5,779 nt of DNA from an uncultured Eubacteriales bacterium. Its GTDB lineage: Bacteria; Bacillota; Clostridia; UMGS1883. The stretch's first letter is position 1. The number at the start of each line of letters is the position of its first letter. Positions 1 through 4,903 of the stretch are shown one piece after another. The notes beneath the pieces were generated by a model. That model saw only the letters and a program-made list of their open reading frames with translations, was not told where the DNA came from and searched no databases. The DNA lies in assembly GCA_905195005.1 (NCBI GenBank), contig CAJJUC010000149.1:1-5779 (forward strand), in the 5' to 3' direction. The position numbers and the translations under genes were made by a program.

Positions 1-108
1 CGCACCGATAACTGCACGCAGGCTTTCGAAATTCGGGGTGTTGAACGAGCCGACAGCGCAGCCTTCAGCCTCCGCAATTTTTAATATATTCTTTAAATTA
101 ACAATCAT
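1..108 (-). CDS. Class II (Fba/tagatose-type) ketose-phosphate aldolase, N-terminal fragment
   Basis: Only the first 36 codons are present; the frame runs off the left edge without a stop. The fragment has an initial helix (residues 3-15) followed by AVGSFNTPNFESLRAVIGA. This matches the usual N-terminus of class II fructose-/tagatose-bisphosphate aldolases, of the type 'kKAqegGyAVGaFNvnNlE..qAi..A'. That family uses zinc to cleave a ketose phosphate into dihydroxyacetone phosphate and an aldehyde. The zinc ligands and catalytic Asp lie beyond the window, so activity cannot be judged. The ATG shares ATGA with the kinase stop codon (overlap 105-108), and GGAGG lies 10 nt upstream, so translation is probably coupled to the kinase. 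By position it is the last or a later step of the sugar pathway. The family call is fairly firm; the substrate (bisphosphate or ketose-1-phosphate) is open. Confidence 0.82.
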   Translation of the reverse strand, partial: MIVNLKNILKIAEAEGCAVGSFNTPNFESLRAVIGA

Positions 109-1556
109 TTCATGCTATCCTCCGCTAAAATCTGTTTTGAAAAGCCATATATTTTTTTATATTTTTTCAGTTGTCTTTCATAAAATTCGTGCCGCAGCTT
201 ATTAGAATAATATGTTTTACCTGTTTTGGCAAGCTGCATTTCAGCTTCGTAAAGTCCGATCGCTTTGCCTGCGAGATACGCTGTTCCTGCGGCGCCGGCC
301 TCCTCTGTGTCAAGTGCCGCAACCGGAATGCCGAGCACATCCGCTTTTATCTGAAGCCAGACTGCCGATCTTGCTCCTCCGCCGGTTGCCGTCAGCAGCT
401 TCGGCATAAGTCCGCGTGATTCGAGAATGTCCAGATTCACCGCTATTTCATACGCTGTACCCTCCATAAGAGCCTTGTATATATCTGCCTTTGTGTGCTC
501 AAATGTAAGCCCGATAACGGCAGCCTTTGAAGAACTGTCCATGTACGGTGTGGCAGCGCCTGCAAAATGCGGCATTATAAGTAAATCGGTAGGTTTTTCG
601 CTTACTTCCGAATCAAGCTCAGCATAGCTTTTATCAGAAAAATTATCGCGAAACCATTTCAGCGTTGCACCGCCGGTGTATGAAAGAACATAACATGCAT
701 ATTTCCCGTTTATATGCGGAGCAATCGAAAATCCGCATTCGAACAGTGAGAAATCGCGCGGCACGCTTTCCATAACAACCGGAACACATTCCACCGTTCC
801 CGTTCCGTCCATAACATCGCCGCATTCAAGCACATTTGCACCTGTCATGGCTGCAATCTGGTCATGACAGCCCGACACAATTACAGTGTCCGCATCAAGC
901 ATAAGCTCCTTTGCAAGAGCTTTCCTGATTTTTCCGGCACAATGACCCGACGCATTCGGCTTTGACAACAAGTCGGCGTCAATTCCGAATGCGTCCGTTA
1001 TCTCCTTTGCCCAGCATTTGTTTTTAATATCAAAGCAAGCTGTTCTTGCTGCAAGAGAATAATCAATGAACCTGTTCCCCGTCAGCATATAAACAATATA
1101 GTCCTGCATTAAAAAAATGTGCCTAGCCGCGGTATAGCTCTGCGGCATATTTTTCTTTATCCATAATATTTTTGGGAATGAGTACATTTCGTGAAGCCTC
1201 ACTCCCGTCAGATACGCAAGCTCATCTTCTTTGAAGTGTTCAAGAATTTCCTTACATTCTTCTTTCCCTCTCGGATCAGTGTAAAGCATTGACGGCGCAC
1301 ACGGCTCGTCATTTTCATCAAGCATTGTAAAGGTTTCTCCGAAGCTTGTCACTCCGATTGAACGGATTTGCGGCAGATTCAGCCGTAATATTACCTTTTT
1401 CACACAATTGAAAATTTCCAGGGGGTCAATTTCATGAAGACCTCCGCTTCGCTTTACGTTGTATTCCTCATATTCACATTTCACGAAAATGCCGTTTTCA
1501 TCATAAGCGGCAATTTTGCATCCACTTGTTCCGATGTCAAGTCCGGCTGCGTACAT
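105..1556 (-). CDS. FGGY-family carbohydrate kinase
   Basis: Cytoplasmic kinase of 483 aa, the usual FGGY length (about 480-520), predicted to phosphorylate a ketose with ATP. The N-terminal domain opens with the phosphate-binding strand AAGLDIGTSG (residues 3-12). FGGY signature 1 fits at residues 124-136 (MYSFPKILWIKKN). GCHDQ at 229-233 gives the expected catalytic Asp, D232, followed by the loop DGTGTVE (250-256). A near match to signature 2 spans 345-365, and the ATP-binding glycine loop ATGGGARS is at 390-397. I chose the ATG at 1556. An in-frame TTG at 1580 would place the AGGAGG (1566-1571) inside the coding region and adds eight residues before the conserved strand. AGGAGG is 9 nt from the chosen ATG and overlaps the isomerase stop. 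The substrate is unknown: xylulose, ribulose, fuculose, rhamnulose and other ketoses all use this family. Confidence 0.93.
   Translation of the reverse strand: MYAAGLDIGTSGCKIAAYDENGIFVKCEYEEYNVKRSGGLHEIDPLEIFNCVKKVILRLNLPQIRSIGVTSFGETFTMLDENDEPCAPSMLYTDPRGKEECKEILEHFKEDELAYLTGVRLHEMYSFPKILWIKKNMPQSYTAARHIFLMQDYIVYMLTGNRFIDYSLAARTACFDIKNKCWAKEITDAFGIDADLLSKPNASGHCAGKIRKALAKELMLDADTVIVSGCHDQIAAMTGANVLECGDVMDGTGTVECVPVVMESVPRDFSLFECGFSIAPHINGKYACYVLSYTGGATLKWFRDNFSDKSYAELDSEVSEKPTDLLIMPHFAGAATPYMDSSSKAAVIGLTFEHTKADIYKALMEGTAYEIAVNLDILESRGLMPKLLTATGGGARSAVWLQIKADVLGIPVAALDTEEAGAAGTAYLAGKAIGLYEAEMQLAKTGKTYYSNKLRHEFYERQLKKYKKIYGFSKQILAEDSMK
119..123 (-). promoter_or_regulatory. Ribosome binding site of the aldolase gene
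   Basis: GGAGG on the minus strand, 10 nt before the ATG at 108. It lies inside the last codons of the kinase gene. Together with the ATGA stop-start overlap this supports the chosen aldolase start and coupled translation. Another ATG at 113 is closer to the site but reaches TGA after one codon. Confidence 0.8.
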
Positions 1557-1565
1557 AGCGCTCAA

Positions 1566-1571
1566 CCTCCT
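1566..1571 (-). promoter_or_regulatory. Ribosome binding site deciding the kinase start
   Basis: A perfect AGGAGG, 9 nt before the ATG at 1556 and overlapping the TAG stop of the isomerase (1570-1572). Its position rules out the longer reading from the TTG at 1580, which would put the site inside the coding region. Confidence 0.9.
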
Positions 1572-2979
1572 ATAACTCAATCATGTCATAGCCGAGATAA
1601 GTTGTAAACGCCTCTCTCAGAATATCTGTCATGTCGCCTTTTCCGATTGCCGTATGATGCCTGAAGCCATTTCGCGCAAGCACGATGAGCTTTCTCTGCA
1701 AATCGTCAATCCGCGCAACGCCTCCGCAGCCGAAATATTCTTTTTCAATAGGCTCGCCTGTAAATTCTCCCTTATCGGCATAAAACGTCAGCTTTCCGTT
1801 TTCCGTTTTGCAGTTTGAATATGTCATCGGGAACGCGGCAATTCTTCCCTCGTTGCTTCCCCAGCCGCAGCCCGGACATTCCTTTGCAAACATTTTATGA
1901 TCCGTCACATGACCCTTGCTCTCCATAAGTGACTGAGCAACCGGACCGCAATGGAACAGAATAACCTTGTTCGGGTCATCGCCGTAATTATTGTTCCAGT
2001 CAAGACACGCCGTCGGTTCTTCGGATGCCAAAAGCATTGAATACATGTTTATTGCCGAGCACAAATCTATCTCGCACGAAGCAACGATTCCGCGGTCGTT
2101 AAGCTCACTGAGAAGCACGCATGGCGCAACGCCGAGAACAGACTGCATTTCATTCCAGCATCGCAGAGTTATGCAGTCCAAATGGTATTCGCGCATCATA
2201 TCATCGATTGCAACCGACACCTTTGCAAGCGTTTCCGTTTTTTCGGGAGGAACAGCCGAAAAATCCGTATATTCAACAAGTCTTTCAAGCTTTTTCTTCA
2301 CGGAATCACTCTGCGCGTCAAGCTTTTCCACGCGGTAAAAAAGCTCGGATAAATCGTATGTATCACATGTTATGCCATATTTCTGAAGAGTTATCTCATC
2401 ATAGCGCACTGTTTTGAACTTTGTTGTTCTGGCACCGATTATACCGATTGTAAAGCGTTTCATCCCATTTACAACGCGGCACACGGCGGCAAAATCCTTT
2501 AAGTTTTTTTCAAATGCACTGCTGCTCGGGTGAACAACATGCGGCTGCATTATTGTAAACGGAATATTATACTGATGGAAAACATCGCATATTGAGAATT
2601 TTCCGCAGTATGAATCTCTTCTGTGGTCAAAGTCCATTTTCCCTATTTCGTCGGGATATGCCTGTATAAATATCGGCACTCCGCAATCACGCACGGCAGC
2701 AACAGCTCCGTTTTCATCGCTGAAATTCGGCAGCGACATAATAACGCCGTCAAATTCACCCCGATGTTTTTCAAGCCAGTTTGCATATATCATGCCCTCA
2801 TCCTTTGTTTCAACAGCTCCGTAGCGCGTCATATCCTTGGGCGGCATAATGAATCCGAACCCCGCTTTTGTTACGGCGTCCGAAACCTCGTTTCTTGCCG
2901 ACGCAATAAGCGTTGCCGGAAAAAAGCCTCTGTTTCCGAAATAAAGAGCAAATGTTTGTTTATTATTGCTTTTCATCAT
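1570..2979 (-). CDS. L-fucose/L-arabinose isomerase-like sugar isomerase
   Basis: 469-aa cytosolic protein of the fucose isomerase-related type (shorter than E. coli FucI, 591 aa), expected to interconvert an aldose and its ketose using a divalent metal. The N-terminal half (to about 170) is a Rossmann-like sugar-binding region, including GVIMSLPNFSDENGAVAA (78-95) and the PHVVHPSSSAFEKNL stretch (146-160). GIIGARTTKFKTVRYDE (179-195) starts the middle domain. Probable metal ligands are E303 (SCEIDLCSA), D327 (CLDWNN) and H343 (FHCG), with HHTAIGKG at 441-448 near the C-terminus, as in the FucI C-terminal domain; these assignments are by motif position, not alignment. A CPGCGW stretch at 369-374 region is unusual. 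The ATG at 2979 follows AGAAGGG at 11 nt; a second ATG three bases on is further from the site. It is the first gene of the operon, and its product should feed the kinase. Substrate uncertain. Confidence 0.88.
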   Translation of the reverse strand: MMKSNNKQTFALYFGNRGFFPATLIASARNEVSDAVTKAGFGFIMPPKDMTRYGAVETKDEGMIYANWLEKHRGEFDGVIMSLPNFSDENGAVAAVRDCGVPIFIQAYPDEIGKMDFDHRRDSYCGKFSICDVFHQYNIPFTIMQPHVVHPSSSAFEKNLKDFAAVCRVVNGMKRFTIGIIGARTTKFKTVRYDEITLQKYGITCDTYDLSELFYRVEKLDAQSDSVKKKLERLVEYTDFSAVPPEKTETLAKVSVAIDDMMREYHLDCITLRCWNEMQSVLGVAPCVLLSELNDRGIVASCEIDLCSAINMYSMLLASEEPTACLDWNNNYGDDPNKVILFHCGPVAQSLMESKGHVTDHKMFAKECPGCGWGSNEGRIAAFPMTYSNCKTENGKLTFYADKGEFTGEPIEKEYFGCGGVARIDDLQRKLIVLARNGFRHHTAIGKGDMTDILREAFTTYLGYDMIEL

Positions 2980-2990
2980 TTTAACCCATT

Positions 2991-2997
2991 CCCTTCT
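2991..2997 (-). promoter_or_regulatory. Ribosome binding site of the isomerase gene
   Basis: AGAAGGG on the minus strand, 11 nt before the first of two adjacent ATG codons (2979 and 2976). The spacing favours the first ATG. Confidence 0.65.
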
Positions 2998-3012
2998 TTT
3001 ATACTTTTTGTG

Positions 3013-3040
3013 TTGATTTTATCAGAAAGTATGATATAAT
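3013..3040 (+). promoter_or_regulatory. Sigma-A type promoter of the PocR-AraC regulator gene
   Basis: TTGATT at 3013-3018 and a perfect TATAAT at 3035-3040, separated by 16 bp, with TG one base before the -10 (extended -10, TGATATAAT). Transcription would start near 3047 and give a leader of about 47 nt containing the inverted repeat at 3057-3078. The -35 box overlaps a short palindrome, TGAT-TTT-ATCA (3014-3024). Confidence 0.7.
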
Positions 3041-3070
3041 TATAGTCAATTCTATGCGGAAAATTGTAAA
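3039..3070 (-). promoter_or_regulatory. Possible promoter of the isomerase operon (symmetric -10)
   Basis: On the minus strand TATAAT at 3044-3039 is the mirror half of the same TATAATTATA palindrome. The best -35 is TTTACA at 3070-3065, but the spacer is 20 bp, longer than ideal, as expected for a promoter that needs an activator. A competing pair is TTGACT (3049-3044) with GATAAA (3023-3018), also 20 bp apart. The true start was not determined. Confidence 0.35.
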
Positions 3071-3078
3071 TTTGTCCG
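3057..3078. promoter_or_regulatory. Bulged inverted repeat, candidate operator or leader hairpin
   Basis: The left arm CGGAAAATT (3057-3065) and right arm AATTTgTCCG (3069-3078) are complementary over 9 bp, with one extra G in the right arm and a GTA centre. It lies downstream of the predicted start of the regulator transcript and over the -35 region proposed for the divergent operon. That placement suits a regulator site acting on both genes. It could equally fold as an RNA hairpin just before the ribosome binding site (3079-3087). Confidence 0.5.
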
Positions 3079-3087
3079 AAAGGGTGG
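3079..3087 (+). promoter_or_regulatory. Ribosome binding site for the TTG start of the PocR-AraC gene
   Basis: AAAGGGTGG ends 6 nt before the TTG at 3094. It is an imperfect Shine-Dalgarno match combined with a weak start codon and a hairpin directly upstream, all of which predict low expression of the regulator. Confidence 0.65.
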
Positions 3088-3093
3088 ATTATT

Positions 3094-3912
3094 TTGAGTT
3101 TAAAAATAAATATCGGAGAGCTTAAAACGGTTCTTGAGCTTTTTTACACGCTTTCGGGAATCAGAATTGTGATTTTTGACGATGAATATAACGAAATAAT
3201 TGCATATCCCGAGGAAAAATGCGAATTTTGCTCCGTTATCCGCTCCGTTAAATCACTCAGCGAAGAATGTAAGAAATGCGACGCGTCCTCATTTGAAAAA
3301 AGCAGAGAGGCGGACGGCATTTACATATATAAGTGCCATGCAGGGCTCACCGAGGCAACAATTCCGCTTAAAGACCGCAGCAAAATAATCGGTTATATGA
3401 TGTTCGGGCAGATAACCGACTTAAAGGATAAATCTTCACTCACGGAGCTGGTTTCAGGCATAAATGCGAAATATGAAATCAATTGCACCCAGCAGGGCAT
3501 AAAGTACCGCAGCAAAAAGCAGATAAACGCGGCTGCCGGCTTGCTTGAAATCTGCACGAATTATATTCTGCTCAAAGAAATGATAATGCCGGATAACAGC
3601 AGGATAACGCGCCGCGCAAAAGAGTATATAAAAAATAACCTTGGTAACGAAATAAAAATAGCCGATATATGTTCATATACCGGCACAAGCAGAACAAAGC
3701 TTTATGACGCTTTTAAAAGCGACTGTAACATCGGCATTGCGGAATACATACGAAACATGCGGCTTGAATATGCCTGCTCGCTTTTAAGCTCCGGGGATTT
3801 GCCTATCTCCGCAGTTTCCGAAAAATCCGGTTTTTCGGATTACAACTATTTCAGCCGTCTTTTTAAGAAGCATTACGGAATATCACCGCATAAAATACGA
3901 AAAAATTCCTGA
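3094..3912 (+). CDS. AraC-family transcriptional regulator with PocR sensory domain
   Basis: 272-aa transcription factor. Residues 5-160 match the PocR ligand-binding domain: a helix ending in LFYTLSGI (16-23), an IFDDEYNEIIAYP strand pair (27-39), then C43-x2-C46, C59-x2-C62 and C81-H82, followed by GYMMFGQI (100-107). Residues 170-270 form an AraC-type double helix-turn-helix; the second half reads ISAVSEKSGFSDYNYFSRLF (238-257) and ends in the typical YGISPHKIR. The start is TTG, preceded by AAAGGGTGG (3079-3087). No in-frame ATG exists before residue 102, and an in-frame stop lies at 3067-3069, so the start is well bounded. It is divergent from the isomerase gene with 114 bp between them, making it the likely local regulator of the sugar operon, probably as a ligand-dependent activator as in PocR. 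The ligand is unknown. The Cys pairs could bind metal, which is inference. Confidence 0.92.
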   Translation: MSLKINIGELKTVLELFYTLSGIRIVIFDDEYNEIIAYPEEKCEFCSVIRSVKSLSEECKKCDASSFEKSREADGIYIYKCHAGLTEATIPLKDRSKIIGYMMFGQITDLKDKSSLTELVSGINAKYEINCTQQGIKYRSKKQINAAAGLLEICTNYILLKEMIMPDNSRITRRAKEYIKNNLGNEIKIADICSYTGTSRTKLYDAFKSDCNIGIAEYIRNMRLEYACSLLSSGDLPISAVSEKSGFSDYNYFSRLFKKHYGISPHKIRKNS

Positions 3913-3925
3913 AGCTCAGACACAG

Positions 3926-3964
3926 AAAACCCTGTAGGTATAAGGTATAGCCACAGGGTTTTTT
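3926..3964. terminator. Rho-independent terminator between convergent regulator genes
   Basis: AAAACCCTGT (3926-3935) pairs perfectly with ACAGGGTTTT (3953-3962), and the T run continues to 3964. The 17-nt loop can extend the stem, since GG (3937-3938) faces CC (3951-3952) and TAT (3939-3941) faces ATA (3947-3949) across a bulged G. It begins 14 bp after the PocR-AraC stop and abuts the stop of the opposing regulator (3963-3965). On the plus strand the T tract is good. On the minus strand the tail is only TTTTCTGTG, so it may terminate both ways but is stronger for the rightward gene. Confidence 0.85.
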
Positions 3965-4763
3965 ATATAAAATTAAAATTGCTTTTCTTTCTGTATTCTA
4001 TCGGCGTAAATCCCGTTTTTTTCTTAAATATACAGTTGAAATACGCCTGACTGCAAAATCCGCACATTTGCGCAATTTCTGCCGCAGGCAGCTCAGTGGT
4101 ATTGAGCATGATTTTTGCATTTTCAATCCGCACAGTGTTTATGTAATCCCCGGGGGTACTCCCGATAATTTCTTTGAACAGGCGAAAAAAGGTACTTCTG
4201 CTCATAAAAGACCTGCGATGCAGCTCGGAGCTATCAATCTGTTCCGAATAATGCTCCTTTATATAATCCGCCGCGCTGCCGATTCTTTGCATATTTTCTA
4301 TGCCGATACTTTCCAATGCGCTTTCCCCAGACAGCGGTGCACAAAACTCATGAACATTCGAAATTATCTCCATAAGCAGCGCGTTTATATGCAGATTCTG
4401 CGAAAGACTGTTTATCCTGCGCGACATGATAAGCCTTTTAAAGCTTTCCTCACACGCCGGCAAATATACACAGTTTGGCAGGGAATCGATGTATTTCGCT
4501 GCAAACGCTTTGTCAGCACACGAAAAATGAACCGCAAAGCATTCAAAGTAATTTTTGCTCCGGCGAAGCTGATTCGGCTTAATCAGCAGCACGTTGCCTG
4601 CATTATGACTGTATGCAAACCGGTCAACATATGATATGCCCGAAGAGGTTTTATAAAATTCAAATTCATATTGAAACGTTTTTCTCGGATTCGTAATTCC
4701 GCGCCTGACAACGGAATCGGATTTATAATACAGCAGAGAAACATCGGAAAACAGCTCCGACAC
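3963..4763 (-). CDS. AraC-family transcriptional regulator (N-terminal arm/cupin-like plus HTH)
   Basis: 266-aa regulator. Residues 1-100 look like an AraC-type beta-rich ligand-binding arm: QYEFEFYKTSSG (31-42) and the NVLLIKPNQLRRS stretch (57-69), followed by CFAVHFS (75-81). A helical linker occupies about 105-145. The C-terminal 100 residues are the AraC double helix-turn-helix, with MSRSTFFRLFKEIIGSTPGD (187-206) and AEIAQMCGFCSQAYFNCIFK (228-247), closing with TGFTPIEYR. I start it at the GTG at 4763. GGAGG at 4772-4776 sits 8 nt away, whereas an upstream GTG at 4772 overlaps that site and cannot be used by it. It appears to be a single-gene unit with its own promoter and a shared downstream terminator. 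Its target is not evident: it could co-regulate the sugar operon, itself, or genes outside the window. It lacks the PocR domain of its neighbour, so the two are not recent duplicates. Confidence 0.9.
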   Translation of the reverse strand: MSELFSDVSLLYYKSDSVVRRGITNPRKTFQYEFEFYKTSSGISYVDRFAYSHNAGNVLLIKPNQLRRSKNYFECFAVHFSCADKAFAAKYIDSLPNCVYLPACEESFKRLIMSRRINSLSQNLHINALLMEIISNVHEFCAPLSGESALESIGIENMQRIGSAADYIKEHYSEQIDSSELHRRSFMSRSTFFRLFKEIIGSTPGDYINTVRIENAKIMLNTTELPAAEIAQMCGFCSQAYFNCIFKKKTGFTPIEYRKKSNFNFI

Positions 4764-4771
4764 GTTAACCA

Positions 4772-4776
4772 CCTCC
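4772..4776 (-). promoter_or_regulatory. Ribosome binding site deciding the second regulator's start
   Basis: GGAGG within GGGGGAGGT, 8 nt before the GTG at 4763. It overlaps the alternative GTG at 4772, so the shorter 266-aa protein is preferred. Confidence 0.85.
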
Positions 4777-4808
4777 CCCGATTGATACTGAAGTTAAAAC
4801 ATAGAATA

Positions 4809-4825
4809 CTTTTCTTATAGAAAAT
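4809..4825. repeat. Inverted repeat in the leader of the second AraC-type gene
   Basis: TTTTCT (4810-4815) and AGAAAA (4819-4824) are perfect complements around a TAT centre; flanking TA bases extend the match if one C is skipped. It lies about 20-35 bp downstream of the predicted transcription start of the minus-strand regulator. It could be an operator or a weak leader hairpin; AT-rich sequence makes chance occurrence possible. Confidence 0.4.
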
Positions 4826-4840
4826 ACGGTTTTTATATTT

Positions 4841-4857
4841 TATAATAACATTATACT
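4841..4857 (+). promoter_or_regulatory. Possible -10 elements for the rightward unknown gene
   Basis: On the plus strand TATAAT (4841-4846) and TATACT (4852-4857) could act as -10 boxes, but neither has a recognisable -35 at 16-18 bp. The second overlaps the -10 of the opposing promoter. Without a -35 this is a weak call, and the gene may rely on an activator. Confidence 0.25.
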
Positions 4858-4877
4858 TCAAAACGAAGTGTTGTCAA
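4850..4877 (-). promoter_or_regulatory. Strong sigma-A promoter of the second AraC-type regulator
   Basis: On the minus strand a perfect TTGACA (4877-4872) and a perfect TATAAT (4855-4850) are separated by 16 bp. The spacer contains an inverted repeat, ACTTC (4855-4859) and GAAGT (4865-4869) around AAAAC, which overlaps the edge of the -10 box and could be a repressor or autoregulation site. The predicted start is near 4843, giving a leader of about 80 nt. Confidence 0.8.
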
Positions 4878-4892
4878 TCCGAAAATGAAAAA

Positions 4893-4897
4893 AGGAG
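4893..4897 (+). promoter_or_regulatory. Ribosome binding site of the unknown rightward gene
   Basis: AGGAG 6 nt before the ATG at 4904, in an A-rich, unstructured context. It is the main local evidence that the open frame to its right is a real gene. Confidence 0.8.
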
Positions 4898-4903
4898 AAA
4901 AAT

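Noticed and set aside
1991..2417. Two plus-strand open frames of 115 and 98 codons inside the isomerase
   Set aside because: Overlapping each other and antisense to the isomerase middle domain; no start signals and no recognisable protein features.
2623..3039. 138-codon plus-strand open frame opposite the isomerase start
   Set aside because: Antisense to the well-supported isomerase N-terminus, with a basic, Cys/His-rich translation typical of a shadow frame; it also runs into the PocR-AraC promoter.
3937..3952. Short direct repeat GGTATA/GGTATA in the terminator loop, considered as a regulator half-site pair
   Set aside because: It lies between two convergent gene ends, away from any promoter, and is better explained as part of the terminator loop pairing.
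4068..4634. 188-codon plus-strand open frame lying opposite the second AraC-type gene
   Set aside because: It is wholly antisense to a clear AraC-family protein with full domain match, has no ribosome binding site of note, and its translation looks like a shadow with no domain-like pattern.
4583..4861. 92-codon minus-strand frame spanning the second regulator's leader and N-terminus
   Set aside because: It runs in another frame through the promoter and leader of the AraC-type gene and has no ribosome binding site; translation is low-complexity and not protein-like.
4764..4903. Possible riboswitch or small RNA in the 140-bp divergent gap
   Set aside because: The only structures are short AT-rich inverted repeats. 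There is no conserved aptamer pattern, no terminator hairpin and no G+C-rich stem to support a structured RNA.
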